A stretch of DNA of 64,000 bases from Caballeronia jiangsuensis. GTDB taxonomy: Bacteria; Pseudomonadota; Gammaproteobacteria; Burkholderiales; Burkholderiaceae. The notes beneath the pieces are model-generated. The model was not told the origin of the DNA. It did no database searches and saw nothing but the letters and a program-made list of their open reading frames with translations. The stretch spans positions 1-64,000 of the forward strand of contig JFHF01000005.1 of the NCBI GenBank assembly GCA_000648925.1. The letters run 5' to 3'. Below, in pieces: positions 8,288 through 18,032 of the stretch (positions are counted from its first letter, which is position 1; each line of letters opens with the position of its first letter). Made by a program: the position numbers and the translations under genes.

Positions 8288-9037
8288 ATGGAAATCGATC
8301 TCAATGCCGATCTCGGCGAAGGCTGCGGCTCCGACGAAGCGCTGCTCGATCTCGTGAGTTCCGCGAACATCGCGTGCGGATGGCATGCGGGCGGCGCCAC
8401 CGCGATGCGCGATTGCGTGCGCTGGGCCGTCGAGAAGGGCGTCGCCATCGGCGCGCATCCGAGCTTCAACGATCCCGAAAATTTCGGCCGCAAGGAAATG
8501 GACCTGCCGCCCGAGGAAATCTACGCGGGCGTGCTGTATCAACTCGGCGCGCTCTCGGCGATCGCGCAGGCGGAAGGCGGGCGCATCGCGCACGTGAAGC
8601 CGCACGGCGCGCTCTATAACCAGGCGGCGAAAAGCACCGCAATCGCCGATGCGATCGTCTCCGCCGTGCACGACTTCGATCCGTCGCTGCTCGTGTTCGG
8701 GCTCGCCAACAGCGGGCTCGTCGAAGCGGCGCGGCGCGCGGGACTGATCGCGATCGAGGAAGTGTTCGCGGATCGCGGCTATCGCGCGGATGGCTCGCTC
8801 GTGCCGCGCAAGGAGCCGGGCGCGCTGCTCGACGACGAAAACCTCGTGCTCGACCGGACGCTCGCGATGGTGCGCGAGCAGCGCGTGCGTGCCGTATCCG
8901 GCGAATGGGTGCCGCTCAACGCGCAGACGATCTGCCTGCACGGCGACGGCGCGCACGCGCTCGAATTCGCCCGACGCATTCGCGACGCACTGGCCGATGC
9001 GGGCATCGAAGTGCGCGCCGCGCATGCCGCCGCATAG
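8288..9037 (+). CDS. pxpA: 5-oxoprolinase subunit PxpA
   Basis: LamB/YcsF-family subunit of PxpABC. The 249-residue protein begins [20 protein letters not shown]. It continues with [20 protein letters not shown], the conserved histidine/glycine pocket, then [15 protein letters not shown] and [10 protein letters not shown], and ends with [16 protein letters not shown] before the C-terminal [14 protein letters not shown] segment. All are strongly conserved in the family. Its completion of the B-C-A set supports 5-oxoproline hydrolysis. A terminator-like hairpin lies 22 bp after the stop, before the two membrane genes. Confidence 0.93.
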   Translation: MEIDLNADLGEGCGSDEALLDLVSSANIACGWHAGGATAMRDCVRWAVEKGVAIGAHPSFNDPENFGRKEMDLPPEEIYAGVLYQLGALSAIAQAEGGRIAHVKPHGALYNQAAKSTAIADAIVSAVHDFDPSLLVFGLANSGLVEAARRAGLIAIEEVFADRGYRADGSLVPRKEPGALLDDENLVLDRTLAMVREQRVRAVSGEWVPLNAQTICLHGDGAHALEFARRIRDALADAGIEVRAAHAAA

Positions 9038-9058
9038 AACGCTTTCAGTAGCAGATTG

Positions 9059-9085
9059 AACGCCCCGTCGAAGCGGGGCGTTTTA
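9059..9085 (+). terminator. Intrinsic terminator after pxpA
   Basis: AACGCCCCG, loop TCGAAG, CGGGGCGTT and then TTTA form a 9-bp GC-rich stem followed by a short T run. It would end or attenuate transcription between pxpA and the DUF969 gene, lowering expression of the membrane pair relative to the enzyme genes. Confidence 0.75.
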
Positions 9086-9128
9086 GCAAGCGAGCGCCCG
9101 ATTCGAGGCGCGATTACTACCTGTCGGT

Positions 9129-9860
9129 GTGGAGATCTCAATGACAAATACAGTCAACTTATGGCCGCTCATCGGTGTGGCCGTCATCATCGCGGGCTTC
9201 GTGCTGCGCTTCAATCCGATGCTGATCGTCGCGGCCGCCGCGATCATCACCGGCTTCGCGGCGCACTTTCCCGTCGAACGTATTCTGACCGCGATCGGCA
9301 GCGGCTTTCTGAAGACGCGCAACATTCCGCTCATCATTCTGTTGCCGCTCGCGGTAATCGGCCTGCTCGAACGGCACGGCCTGCGCGAGCGCGCGCAGAT
9401 GTGGATTTCGAGCATCAAGGCGGCGACGGCGGGCCGTCTTCTGATCGTCTATCTGTTCGTCCGTGAAATCACCGCGGCGGTCGGCCTGACGGGACTCGGC
9501 GGTCATCCTCAGATGGTGCGCCCGCTGCTCGCGCCGATGGCCGAAGGTGCCACCGAAGCGCGCTACGGCAAGCTCTCCGACGCGACGCGCCACAAGTTGC
9601 GCGCCTATTCGGCCGCCACGGACAACGTCGGCCTGTTCTTCGGCGAGGACATCTTCGTCGCGTTCGGCGCGATCGTGCTGATGGTCACGTTCCTGAAGGA
9701 AGCGGGGATCGTCGTTGAGCCGACGCATGTCGCCGTGTGGGGCATCCCGACTGCGATCTGCGCGTTCCTGATTCACGGCTTCAGGCTCTGGCTGCTCGAC
9801 CGCAGACTCGCTCGCGAGCTCGAAGCGCTTACGCGCAATGGCGTGGGAGAGAAAGCATGA
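9129..9860 (+). CDS. DUF969 membrane protein, probable subunit of a 5-oxoproline-linked transporter
   Basis: A 243-residue inner-membrane protein (start MTNTVNLWPL at 9141 is equally possible). Hydrophobic stretches near residues 10-50, 65-80 and 165-215 predict about five membrane segments, with conserved-looking polar loops GGHPQMVRPLLAPMAEGA and SAATDNVGLFFGEDIFVAFGA. The family has no proven function. DUF969 and DUF979 genes are regularly adjacent and often near pyroglutamyl peptidase or 5-oxoprolinase genes, which makes a two-part permease for pyroglutamate or related compounds the best inference. It overlaps the DUF979 start by 4 nt. Confidence 0.85.
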   Translation: MEISMTNTVNLWPLIGVAVIIAGFVLRFNPMLIVAAAAIITGFAAHFPVERILTAIGSGFLKTRNIPLIILLPLAVIGLLERHGLRERAQMWISSIKAATAGRLLIVYLFVREITAAVGLTGLGGHPQMVRPLLAPMAEGATEARYGKLSDATRHKLRAYSAATDNVGLFFGEDIFVAFGAIVLMVTFLKEAGIVVEPTHVAVWGIPTAICAFLIHGFRLWLLDRRLARELEALTRNGVGEKA

Positions 9861-10813
9861 CGCTCACGATCAACTATCTCTTCTATCTGGTCGGCATCAT
9901 CCTGCTGGTCGTCGGCGGGATGATTCTCACCGACAAGGCGCATCCGAAACGATTCAGCGCGGGCGTGTTCTGGCTGATTTACGCGTTGATCTTTCTCGTC
10001 GGCGATTGGATTCCGGTGCCGGTCGTGGGCGTGCTCGTCGTGGCGATGGCGCTGATCGCGGGTCTCGGCGGCGTCACGGGCGCGAAGCCCAGGATGCTCT
10101 CCGAGCAAACGCGCCGCCAGAGCGCCGTGCGGCTCGGCAACAAGCTCTTCGTGCCCGCGCTGACGATTCCGGTCGTCACCGTGATCCTCACGCTCGGCGC
10201 GAAGTATCTCGTGTTCGGCGGCGTGCCGCTGATCGAGCTGAAGAACGTGACGCTGATCGGCTTCGGCGTCGGTTGCGTGATCGCGCTTGCGATTGCGTGC
10301 GTGATGACGCGCGATACCGTCGGCCAGTCGATGCGCGAGACGCGCCGCCTCATCGATGCGCTGTCGTGGGCCGCCGTGCTGCCGCAGATGCTCGGCATGC
10401 TCGGCCTCGTGTTCTCCGATGCGGGCGTCGGCAAGGCGGTTGCGCATGTGACGACCGCGTACGTCAACATGGATTACCGGCTCGTCGCGGTGGCGGTGTA
10501 TGTGGTCGGCATGGCGCTTTTCACGATGGTCATGGGCAACGGCTTCGCCGCATTCCCGGTGATGACGGGCGGCGTCGGCGTGCCGATTCTCGTCGGCGTG
10601 TTCCACGGCAATCCCGCGACGATGGCCGCGATCGGCATGTTCTCCGGCTACTGCGGCACGCTGATGACGCCGATGGCCGCGAACTTCAACATCGTGCCGG
10701 CGGCCTTGCTGGAGCTTCCGGACAAGAACGCGGTGATCAAGGTGCAGGTGCCGACCGCGCTCACGCTCATGATCGTCAATATCTTTCTGCTGAACTGGCT
10801 GATGTTCATCTGA
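9857..10813 (+). CDS. DUF979 membrane protein, partner of DUF969
   Basis: A 318-residue integral membrane protein starting MTLTINYLFYLVGIILLVVG, with about nine hydrophobic segments spread over its length. The C-terminal third has MGNGFAAFPVMTGGVGVPILV and YCGTLMTPMAANFNIVPAALLEL, with helix-breaking glycine and proline residues of the kind found in the re-entrant substrate regions of ion-coupled transporters. The start is fixed by ATGA overlap with the DUF969 gene. Longer in-frame reading upstream is the shadow of that gene. Function is inferred only from context: membrane partner of DUF969 beside pxpABC. Confidence 0.85.
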   Translation: MTLTINYLFYLVGIILLVVGGMILTDKAHPKRFSAGVFWLIYALIFLVGDWIPVPVVGVLVVAMALIAGLGGVTGAKPRMLSEQTRRQSAVRLGNKLFVPALTIPVVTVILTLGAKYLVFGGVPLIELKNVTLIGFGVGCVIALAIACVMTRDTVGQSMRETRRLIDALSWAAVLPQMLGMLGLVFSDAGVGKAVAHVTTAYVNMDYRLVAVAVYVVGMALFTMVMGNGFAAFPVMTGGVGVPILVGVFHGNPATMAAIGMFSGYCGTLMTPMAANFNIVPAALLELPDKNAVIKVQVPTALTLMIVNIFLLNWLMFI

Positions 10814-10830
10814 AGCGCGGCAATTGATCG

Positions 10831-10864
10831 GCGCGTATCGCGGGATGAGGCCGCGATACGCGCG
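10831..10864. terminator. Perfect 13-bp hairpin between convergent genes
   Basis: GCGCGTATCGCGG, loop GATGAGG, CCGCGATACGCGC. It sits midway between the DUF979 stop and the TraB/GumN stop, so it can serve both transcripts. No long T run follows on either side, so it may act with Rho or as a 3'-end stabiliser. Confidence 0.65.
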
Positions 10865-10881
10865 CACGAACTCCTGCGACC

Positions 10882-11964
10882 TTAGCCGCCCACCACCACA
10901 AACCCCCGCTTCCTCAACAATTCGAGCACACCGCGCGCCCCCCCGAGATGCAACGCCCCGATCGCCACAAAAACCGGCTTATCCGGCGCGGCCAGCGCAA
11001 CCATCCTCGCGACGAACCTCCGATTCCGCTCATACACCACGCGATTATCGACCTGTGCCGCCAGCGCCGGATTCCTCGCGAGCTTGTTGGTCTTCGCGTC
11101 ATCCCAGGCTTTCAGCGCGTCCGCATCGCCGATCCGCCATAGCCGATGCAACTCCTTCACATCGACGACATTCTCCGCGGGCGTCTGCACCAGATCCTGC
11201 GCGAGCATCTCGCGCTGCTGCGCCGACGTGAGCCGCGTAAATGTGGATATCTGCTCGTTCAACGTCTCCAGCCCGACGATCTTCCCGCGCACCCGCAGAT
11301 ACACATTCTGCAACTGCGCCTCGGTGCCGTACTCGCTCTGAAACCCCGCCTTCAACGTGTCGTACGTTTCGATCAGCATCGACGCGAGCCACGGACGCGT
11401 GTGCCGCAACTCCTTCAACGCCTCCGGATTGCTGCGCATACGCGTCTCGACTTTCTTCCACATCGAGTCCGGCAGATAGTCGATCAGGCACTCGCTGCGA
11501 CACATGCCGTAGCGGTTCACATCGTCTTGTGAGAGCAGCAGTTCGTCGGGAGAAATTTCGAGCGCCAGTGTCGGCGATGCATCGAGCGCCGCGAGTATCG
11601 ATTTGCGAAACGGCTGCTCGGGCGGATAGTCGCTCGCGAAACCCACATGGAGCGTGCCGAGCACGTAGATGGTCGTCGTGCCCTTGGTCGCGACATAGAA
11701 GGGCATCCGCGGCGGCTGCGCGCGCACCGGACCGCTCGCGGTCGTGCCGTCCGAGCGATCCGCACGCGGCGGCGAAGCGGGATTGGCCGGCGCGGCGGCG
11801 GACCCGGCATCGCCCGCGGCCTGCGGCGTGCGCGATCCGACCACGGCGAAGCCCGCCGACGGAACCGAAACTCCCGCCGTAAACAGCACGAACGACAGCA
11901 CGATGGCTGTCGTTTTGGCGAACGCCGCGCATGAGAAGCGCGGCTTGTCGTATGAATCCGGCAC
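10882..11964 (-). CDS. TraB/GumN family protein, exported
   Basis: A 360-residue protein of the TraB/GumN (Tiki-like) family, thought to be metal-dependent proteases but uncharacterised in most bacteria. An N-terminal hydrophobic segment (TTAIVLSFVLFTAGVSVPSAGFA, residues 18-40) looks like a signal peptide and is followed by an Ala/Pro/Gly-rich linker to about residue 85. The domain then begins with IYVLGTLHVG (the GxLHxG motif) and ends with FVAIGALHLGG, the second conserved motif. TLALEISP supplies the conserved glutamate. It lies 53 bp downstream of dppF on the same strand and could be read through from it, but no functional link is evident. Confidence 0.85.
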   Translation of the reverse strand: MPDSYDKPRFSCAAFAKTTAIVLSFVLFTAGVSVPSAGFAVVGSRTPQAAGDAGSAAAPANPASPPRADRSDGTTASGPVRAQPPRMPFYVATKGTTTIYVLGTLHVGFASDYPPEQPFRKSILAALDASPTLALEISPDELLLSQDDVNRYGMCRSECLIDYLPDSMWKKVETRMRSNPEALKELRHTRPWLASMLIETYDTLKAGFQSEYGTEAQLQNVYLRVRGKIVGLETLNEQISTFTRLTSAQQREMLAQDLVQTPAENVVDVKELHRLWRIGDADALKAWDDAKTNKLARNPALAAQVDNRVVYERNRRFVARMVALAAPDKPVFVAIGALHLGGARGVLELLRKRGFVVVGG

Positions 11965-12017
11965 GGCTCACATCTTAAAACATTCGCGTGACGCGCCGAA
12001 CCCCTGCACGGCGAGAT

Positions 12018-13022
12018 TCAGACTTCGACTTCGCCTACCTCCTCGGCGCGATGACACGACACCTCACGCCCATCGACCGTACGCAGCTTCGGCTCTTCCG
12101 CGCGGCATCGCTCGATCGCATACGGGCAACGCTGATGGAACGTGCAGCCCGATGGTGGATTGAGCGGCGACGGCATCTCGCCTTGCAGCTTGATCTTGAT
12201 GCGGCGGTCTTCCTCGAAGATCGCGGGCGTCGCGGACATCAGCGCGCGCGTGTACGGATGGCGCGGATTCGCGAAGATCGTCTTCTTGTCGCCCACTTCG
12301 GCGACGCCGCCGAAGTACATCACCATCACGTCGTCGGCGATGTGCTCCACCACCGACAAGTTGTGCGAAATGAACACGTAGCTCGTGCCGAACTGCGCCT
12401 GCAAATCCATGAACAGATTCAGGATCTGCGCCTGAATCGACACATCGAGCGCGGACACGGGCTCATCCGCGACGAGGATCTGCGGATCGAGAATCATCGC
12501 CCGCGCGATGGCCACGCGCTGACGCTGCCCGCCCGAAAACATGTGCGGGTAACGCGTCGCGTGCTCGGGCCGCAGGCCGACGGTGCGCATCATCTTCGCG
12601 ATGCGCTCGGCGCGCTCCGTCGACGAAAGCGACGTGTTGATCGCGAGCGGCTCGCCGAGCGTCTGCTCGACGGTCTTGCGCGGATTCAACGATGCGAACG
12701 GGTTCTGAAACACCATCTGCACCCGCTGCCGCAACTCGGCGATCTTCGCCTTGCTCGCGCCCGCGACATCATCGCCGTCGATCAGCAAGCGGCCCGACGT
12801 GGGCGCTTCGATCATCGTCAACTGGCGCGCGAGCGTGGACTTGCCGCAGCCCGATTCGCCGACGACCGCGAGCGTGCGCCCGCGCCGCAACTCGAACGAC
12901 ACGCCGTTGAGCGCTTTCACCGTGCCGTGCTGGAACGCGCTGCGCTTCACGTCGTAATACTTCGTGAGCTGGTCGGCGGCGAGCACGATGTCCTGATTGA
13001 TTTCCTTCGGTACGGCGTTCAT
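12018..13022 (-). CDS. dppF: Dipeptide ABC transporter ATP-binding protein DppF
   Basis: The second cytoplasmic ATPase of the dipeptide importer. It is 334 residues from the ATG at 13022 ([11 protein letters not shown]), with Walker [13 protein letters not shown] near 55, the ABC signature [14 protein letters not shown] near 170, Walker [13 protein letters not shown], and the C-terminal oligopeptide-transporter extension with the cysteine set [14 protein letters not shown] that can hold an iron-sulfur cluster. The open frame continues upstream, but the ATG overlapping the dppD stop by 4 nt matches the family. Last gene of dppABCDF. Confidence 0.93.
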   Translation of the reverse strand: MNAVPKEINQDIVLAADQLTKYYDVKRSAFQHGTVKALNGVSFELRRGRTLAVVGESGCGKSTLARQLTMIEAPTSGRLLIDGDDVAGASKAKIAELRQRVQMVFQNPFASLNPRKTVEQTLGEPLAINTSLSSTERAERIAKMMRTVGLRPEHATRYPHMFSGGQRQRVAIARAMILDPQILVADEPVSALDVSIQAQILNLFMDLQAQFGTSYVFISHNLSVVEHIADDVMVMYFGGVAEVGDKKTIFANPRHPYTRALMSATPAIFEEDRRIKIKLQGEMPSPLNPPSGCTFHQRCPYAIERCRAEEPKLRTVDGREVSCHRAEEVGEVEV

Positions 13023-14011
13023 CGCGCGCCTCCTTCCACCACAACATCGATGTTCAACGGCCTGATGCAACGCGCGCGCACGGCCGGATCGTGCTTGTCG
13101 AGCTGAAACAGATTCGGCCGGCCCTTCCAGCAATCGTCGACGACGTACTTGCAGCGCGGCGCGAAGAGACATCCGCTCGGCCGGTCGTCTTTGCCCGGCA
13201 CCATGCCCGGCAGTGCGGCGAGCCGCTCCGCGCCGCGGCTATGTTCCGGAATCGCGGCGAGCAGCGCTTCCGTGTACGGATGATGCGGCTCGCTGAAGAT
13301 CGTCGGCACGTGATTCGTTTCGATGACCTCGCCCGCGTACATCACCGCGACGCGCTGCGCCACCTCCGACACGACCGCCAGATCGTGCGAGATCAGCACC
13401 AGCGCCATGCCGCGTTCTTTCTGCAGCGTCACGAGCAGTTCCATGATCTGCGCCTGGATCGTCACGTCGAGCGCGGTAGTCGGCTCGTCGGCGATCAAGA
13501 GCTTCGGATTGCACGCGACGGCCATCGCGATCATCACGCGCTGGTTCATGCCGCCCGACATCTGATGCGGAAACGCGTTGATGCGGCTCTTCGCATCCGG
13601 AATGCCGACCTGATCGAGCAGTTCGAGCGCGCGTTTGTTGAGCGCATCGCCGCGCAAGCCTTCGTGCAGCTTCAGCACTTCCTTGATCTGATAGCCGACG
13701 GTATAGCTCGGGTTCAGGCTCGTGAGCGCGTCCTGAAACACCATCGCGATGTCCTTGCCGATGATCCTGCGACGCGCGCGCGCCGACGCCTTCAGCAAGT
13801 CCTTGCCGTCGAACGTGACCTGATCGGCGGTGACCTTGCCGGGCGCGTCGATGAGGCCCATGAGCGCCATCATCGTGACGCTCTTGCCGGAGCCCGATTC
13901 GCCCACGACGCCGACCACTTCGCCCGGCTTCACGGAGAGGTCGATGCGATCGACCGCCTGCGTGCCGCCGAACGTCACCTGCAAATTGCGGATAGTCAGA
14001 AGATCGTTCAT
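13019..14011 (-). CDS. dppD: Dipeptide ABC transporter ATP-binding protein DppD
   Basis: The first ATPase of the dipeptide importer. It is 330 residues from [16 protein letters not shown], with Walker [15 protein letters not shown], signature [14 protein letters not shown], Walker [17 protein letters not shown], and C-terminal [14 protein letters not shown]. Thirteen further in-frame codons upstream overlap dppC and are not needed. The start lies 1 bp after the dppC stop. Works with DppF on the DppBC membrane pair. Confidence 0.93.
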   Translation of the reverse strand: MNDLLTIRNLQVTFGGTQAVDRIDLSVKPGEVVGVVGESGSGKSVTMMALMGLIDAPGKVTADQVTFDGKDLLKASARARRRIIGKDIAMVFQDALTSLNPSYTVGYQIKEVLKLHEGLRGDALNKRALELLDQVGIPDAKSRINAFPHQMSGGMNQRVMIAMAVACNPKLLIADEPTTALDVTIQAQIMELLVTLQKERGMALVLISHDLAVVSEVAQRVAVMYAGEVIETNHVPTIFSEPHHPYTEALLAAIPEHSRGAERLAALPGMVPGKDDRPSGCLFAPRCKYVVDDCWKGRPNLFQLDKHDPAVRARCIRPLNIDVVVEGGAR

Positions 14012-14012
14012 G

Positions 14013-14930
14013 TCAGCCCATCCGTTTGAGTTTCGGATCGAGCGCGTCACGCAGACCGTCGCCGAGCAGGTTGATGACGAGCACCGAGACCAGAATCGAC
14101 AGGCCCGGCATCGTCACGATCCACCATGCGCTCTCGATGTAATCGCGCGCCGATGCCAGCATCGCGCCCCACTCCGCCGCGGGCGGTTGCACGCCGAGGC
14201 CGAGGAAGCCGAGCGCGGCTGCATCGAGAATCGCGGACGAGAAGCCGAGCGTCGCCTGCACGATCAGCGGCGCGGCGCAGTTCGGCAGCACTTGCGAGAA
14301 CATCAGCCGCACGGTGCCCGCGCCCGCGACGCGCGATGCCGTCACGTATTCCTTCTGCAATTCACCGAGCGCCGACGCGCGCGTCAGACGCACATAACCC
14401 GGCAACGCGACGATCGCGATCGCGAGCATCGTGTTGACGAGCCCCGGCCCGATGATCGCGACGACGGCGACCGCGAGCAGCAGCGACGGCAACGCGAGCA
14501 GCACGTCCATCACGCGCATGATCGGCGTATCGAGCCAGTTGAAGAACGCGGCCATGAGACCGAGCACGACGCCCGGAATCAGCGCGAGCACCACCGACAC
14601 GAAGCCGATCCAGAACGACAGCCGCGCGCCGTACATCAGACGCGAGAGGATGTCGCGGCCGGCTTCGTCGGTGCCGAGCGGGAACATGCGGTTGCCGCCT
14701 TCGAGCCACGCGGGCGGAATCTTCACGTAGTCGCGGTATTGCTCGATCGGGCTGTGCGGCGCGATCAGCGGCGCCGTAAGCGCGATGAGGATCAGCACGA
14801 GAACGATCAGGCCAGCGACCACCGCGCCGCGATTGCGCGAGAAGTTCGCCCAGAACTCGCGCGCGGCGACCATGCGGCCGGAAGGCGGTGTCAGCGCCTG
14901 GGGCGGGAGGTTGTTTTGAATGTCAGCCAT
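14013..14930 (-). CDS. dppC: Dipeptide ABC transporter permease DppC
   Basis: Inner-membrane permease, 305 residues, with an N-terminal segment then six hydrophobic helices. The EAA-type cytoplasmic loop is in [27 protein letters not shown] around 175-200, and an extracytoplasmic loop [20 protein letters not shown] lies near 95-115; both are characteristic of the OppC/DppC family. Thirteen bp separate it from dppB. Confidence 0.93.
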   Translation of the reverse strand: MADIQNNLPPQALTPPSGRMVAAREFWANFSRNRGAVVAGLIVLVLILIALTAPLIAPHSPIEQYRDYVKIPPAWLEGGNRMFPLGTDEAGRDILSRLMYGARLSFWIGFVSVVLALIPGVVLGLMAAFFNWLDTPIMRVMDVLLALPSLLLAVAVVAIIGPGLVNTMLAIAIVALPGYVRLTRASALGELQKEYVTASRVAGAGTVRLMFSQVLPNCAAPLIVQATLGFSSAILDAAALGFLGLGVQPPAAEWGAMLASARDYIESAWWIVTMPGLSILVSVLVINLLGDGLRDALDPKLKRMG

Positions 14931-14943
14931 AACTTGTTTGACC

Positions 14944-15954
14944 TCAGCGAGTATGGCGAATGCGCGGATTCAACACGCCGTAGAGCAGATCGACGACCAG
15001 ATTCACGACGATCACGAGTGTCGCGATCATCAGAATGCCGCCTTGCACGACCGGATAGTCACGACGCGAAATGGCGTCGATGAGCCACTTGCCGACGCCC
15101 GGCCACGAGAACAGCGTCTCGGTCAGCACCGCGCCCGCGAGCAGCGTGCCGACCTGCAGGCCGATCACCGTCACCACGGGAATCAGCGCATTGCGCAACG
15201 CATGTACTACAACCACGCGCAGCGGCGACAAACCCTTCGCGCGCGCCGTGCGGATGTAGTCCTCGCGCAGCACTTCGAGCATCGACGAACGCGTCATGCG
15301 CGCGATGACCGCGAGCGGAATCGTGCCGAGCACGATGGTCGGCAGAATCAGATGCGACACCGCCGACGTGAACGCGCCTTCATCGGTGGAGAAGAGTGCG
15401 TCGATCAGCATGAAGCCCGTGACGTGCGGAATGTCGTATTCCACCGCGATGCGGCCCGACACCGGCGTCCATCCGAGCTTCGCCGAGAAGAACATGATGA
15501 GGATCAAGCCCCACCAGAAAATCGGCATCGAATAGCCGGTGAGCGCGGTGCCCATCACGCCGTGATCGACGACGGTGCCGCGTTTCAACGCAGCCGCGAC
15601 GCCCGCCGGCAGCCCGACGACGAGCGCGAAGATCATCGCGCAAATGGAAAGCTCGACCGTCGCGGGAAAGCGCGCGAGGAACTCGCCCATCACGCTCGTA
15701 TTCGTGATGATCGAGGTGCCGAGATCGCCTTTCAGCGCATGCCCGACGTAAGTGAGGTACTGAACCGGAAGCGGCTGATCGAGGCCGAGGCGCTTCATGG
15801 CTTCGGCGTGCATCGCCGGGTCCACGCCGCGCTCGCCCATCATCACTTCGATGGGGTCGCCAGGGATCAGGTGGATGAGCGCGAACGCGAGAATCGTAAT
15901 GCCGATGAACGTCGGTATCACCATTCCTATGCGTCGCAAAACGAATCGGAACAT
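14944..15954 (-). CDS. dppB: Dipeptide ABC transporter permease DppB
   Basis: Inner-membrane permease, 336 residues, starting MFRFVLRRIGMVIPTFIGIT with IPGDPIEVMMGERG at 31-45, the DppB/OppB N-terminal signature. Six transmembrane stretches and the EAA loop VLREDYIRTARAKGLSPLRVV near 225-245 follow. It pairs with DppC. It is separated from dppA by 126 bp, longer than the other gaps, where expression may be adjusted as is usual after a binding-protein gene. Confidence 0.93.
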   Translation of the reverse strand: MFRFVLRRIGMVIPTFIGITILAFALIHLIPGDPIEVMMGERGVDPAMHAEAMKRLGLDQPLPVQYLTYVGHALKGDLGTSIITNTSVMGEFLARFPATVELSICAMIFALVVGLPAGVAAALKRGTVVDHGVMGTALTGYSMPIFWWGLILIMFFSAKLGWTPVSGRIAVEYDIPHVTGFMLIDALFSTDEGAFTSAVSHLILPTIVLGTIPLAVIARMTRSSMLEVLREDYIRTARAKGLSPLRVVVVHALRNALIPVVTVIGLQVGTLLAGAVLTETLFSWPGVGKWLIDAISRRDYPVVQGGILMIATLVIVVNLVVDLLYGVLNPRIRHTR

Positions 15955-16080
15955 GATCGCCCTTTTCGGTATTGGAGGGACTAAAAACGTGTACGGCGGC
16001 TTGGATCGTTGTTCGACCCGCGCCGCCGGACCTTTTCGATTAGTTATGGTTTAGTGCAAAAAGCGTTCCGCAGCAAAACC

Positions 16081-17712
16081 TTATTGCATCCCGACGCCAT
16101 CGAAACGCACGTAGCCAAGCGGCTCGATCTTCATGTTCGTCACCTTCTTGCTGACAGGCTGATACACGGTCGAGTGCGCGATCGGCGAGAACGGCAGTTG
16201 CTGCGCGAAGATCTGCTGCGCGTCGGTGTAGGCCTTGGTGCGCGCGGCGACATCGGTGGTCGAGCGGCCCTTCACGACGAGATCGTCGAACGGCTTGTAG
16301 CACCACTTCGAGAAGTTGCTGCCCTTCACCGCGTCGCAGCCGAGCAGCGTGCCGAGCCAGTTGTCGGGGTCGCCGTTGTCGCCCGTCCAGCCGATCAGGA
16401 GCGCATCATGTTCGCCCGCGTGCGCGCGCTTCAGATACTCGCCCCACTCGTACGACACGATGTTCGCCTTCACGCCGATCTTCGCCCAGTCGGCCTGGAT
16501 CATTTCCGCCATCAGGCGCGCGTTCGGGTTGTACGCGCGCTGCACGGGCATCGCCCACAGCGTGATTTCGAAGCCGTTCGGGAAGCCCGCTTTCGCGAGC
16601 AGTTCCTTCGCCTTCGCGGTGTCGTACGTCTGACCCTTCAGGTTCTTGTCGTAGGACCACTGCGTCGGCGGCATCGGTGCGGTGGCCGGCTGGCCCGCGC
16701 CCTGATACACGGAATCGATGATCGCCTTCTTGTTGATCGCCATGTCGAGCGCGCGGCGGACGTCGGCGTTGCCGAGGTCCTTCTTCGTCACGTTGTACGC
16801 GACATAGCCTTCGTTGAAGCCCGCCTGCGACGGCGTATCGACAGTCGACACCGACTTCAGCGTCGAGATATCGCCCGGACGCGGATAGCTCATCACCTGG
16901 CATTCGTTGTTCTTCAGCTTCTGCACGCGCACGGCCGCATCCGGCGTGATCGAGAAGATCAGCTTCGAGATCTGCACCGCGTTCGGCTTCCAGTAATCAG
17001 GATTGCCGTCGAAGCGGATGGTCGCGTCCTTCGTGTAGCTGCGGAAAATGAACGGGCCCGTGCCGACCGGCTGCTGATTGATGTCGGCGGCCTTGCCGTC
17101 CTTCATCAGCTTGTCCGTGTACTCGGCGGACAGGATCGACGCGTATTCCATCGCCATGTTCTGGATGAACGGCGCGCTCACTTCCTTCAGCGTGAACTTC
17201 ACGGTGTACGGATCCACCTTCTCGATCTTCGAGATCAGCTTGTCCATGCCGAGGTCCGTGAAGTACGGAAACTGCACGTTGTACGCCTTACGGAACGGAT
17301 TGTTCGGATCGAGCATGCGGTTGAACGTGAAGATCACGTCGTCCGCGTTGAATTCGCGCGTCGGCTTGAAGTACGACGTCGTCTGGAATTTCACGCCGTG
17401 GCGCAGATGGAACGTGTAGGTGAGTCCGTCGGACGACACGTCCCACTTTTCTGCGAGACCCGGCTCGACCTTCGTGCCGCCGCGCTCGAATTCGACGAGG
17501 CGGTTGTACACGGTGAACGTGTTCGCGGTGAAATCGGTGCCGGTCGTGTACTGGGCCGGATCGAAGCCGGCCGGGCTGCCCTCGGAGCAGTACACGAGCG
17601 TCTTGTTCGGGATGGCGGCGTTCGCCGCGGTTGCTGCGAAGAGCGTCGCCGTGACCACGGCGCCCGCGAGCGCCGAACTGCGGACGGCTCGCAACAGGCT
17701 GTTTTTGTTCAT
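16081..17712 (-). CDS. dppA: Periplasmic dipeptide-binding protein DppA
   Basis: The extracytoplasmic solute-binding protein of the importer, 543 residues. The signal peptide is MNKNSLLRAVRSSALAGAV followed by a hydrophobic run ending ATAANA. The mature part starts with TLVYCSEGSPAGFDPAQYTT and carries the family-5 signature WDVSSDGLTYTFHLRHGVKFQTT around 90-112. Late segments ALLIGWTGDNGDPDNWLGTLLGC are typical of DppA rather than OppA. First gene of the operon, preceded by GGAGGAAAC before the ATG, a strong ribosome site. Confidence 0.94.
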   Translation of the reverse strand: MNKNSLLRAVRSSALAGAVVTATLFAATAANAAIPNKTLVYCSEGSPAGFDPAQYTTGTDFTANTFTVYNRLVEFERGGTKVEPGLAEKWDVSSDGLTYTFHLRHGVKFQTTSYFKPTREFNADDVIFTFNRMLDPNNPFRKAYNVQFPYFTDLGMDKLISKIEKVDPYTVKFTLKEVSAPFIQNMAMEYASILSAEYTDKLMKDGKAADINQQPVGTGPFIFRSYTKDATIRFDGNPDYWKPNAVQISKLIFSITPDAAVRVQKLKNNECQVMSYPRPGDISTLKSVSTVDTPSQAGFNEGYVAYNVTKKDLGNADVRRALDMAINKKAIIDSVYQGAGQPATAPMPPTQWSYDKNLKGQTYDTAKAKELLAKAGFPNGFEITLWAMPVQRAYNPNARLMAEMIQADWAKIGVKANIVSYEWGEYLKRAHAGEHDALLIGWTGDNGDPDNWLGTLLGCDAVKGSNFSKWCYKPFDDLVVKGRSTTDVAARTKAYTDAQQIFAQQLPFSPIAHSTVYQPVSKKVTNMKIEPLGYVRFDGVGMQ

Positions 17713-18032
17713 GTTTCCTCCAAGTCAATACCGGCTTCTGGCCGGCGTAGCGCGAGTTTACTTGATCGCACCGCCCGTTTTTCGGCGCGTGTGCGCGAAG
17801 TCGGGCGCTACCCTAGCACGAACAAAAGTGACATGCGCGCTTGGTTTTCCCCACTAGAAGTTGTCGTCGATGGCGCTTCGATAAGGGTAGGTTATCCGCC
17901 ATGCATGGAGGTGATAGACGCACGGCGAAATATTGCGCACGACAGGGTTTGTCAGCGCAAAAAGGCGAACAACGAAGGAGGAGAGAGAAGAACCGCGCGG
18001 CGAGCGCCGCGCGGGTGAAACTTTGATGCAGC
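17713..18032 (-). promoter_or_regulatory. Intergenic region holding the dpp promoter and metF 3' end
   Basis: About 320 bp without a gene. The half next to metF contains the metF terminator hairpin (listed separately). The half next to dppA must contain the dpp promoter and 5' leader. No convincing -35/-10 pair stands out by eye; the AT-richer patch near 17815-17890 (ACAAAAGTGACA, AAGTTGTCG) is the best place to look. No small open frame with a good ribosome site was found. Confidence 0.4.
17982..18014 (-). terminator. Terminator after metF
   Basis: Read on the minus strand, CCGCGCGGCG, a short CT loop and CGCCGCGCGG form a strong stem followed by TTCTTCTCTCTCC, a pyrimidine-rich tail with scattered T residues. 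It begins 19 bp after the metF stop. Confidence 0.7.

Noticed and set aside
16009..18018. Long plus-strand frame opposite dppA
   Set aside because: It covers dppA and its promoter region on the wrong strand with no domain; a shadow of the binding-protein gene.
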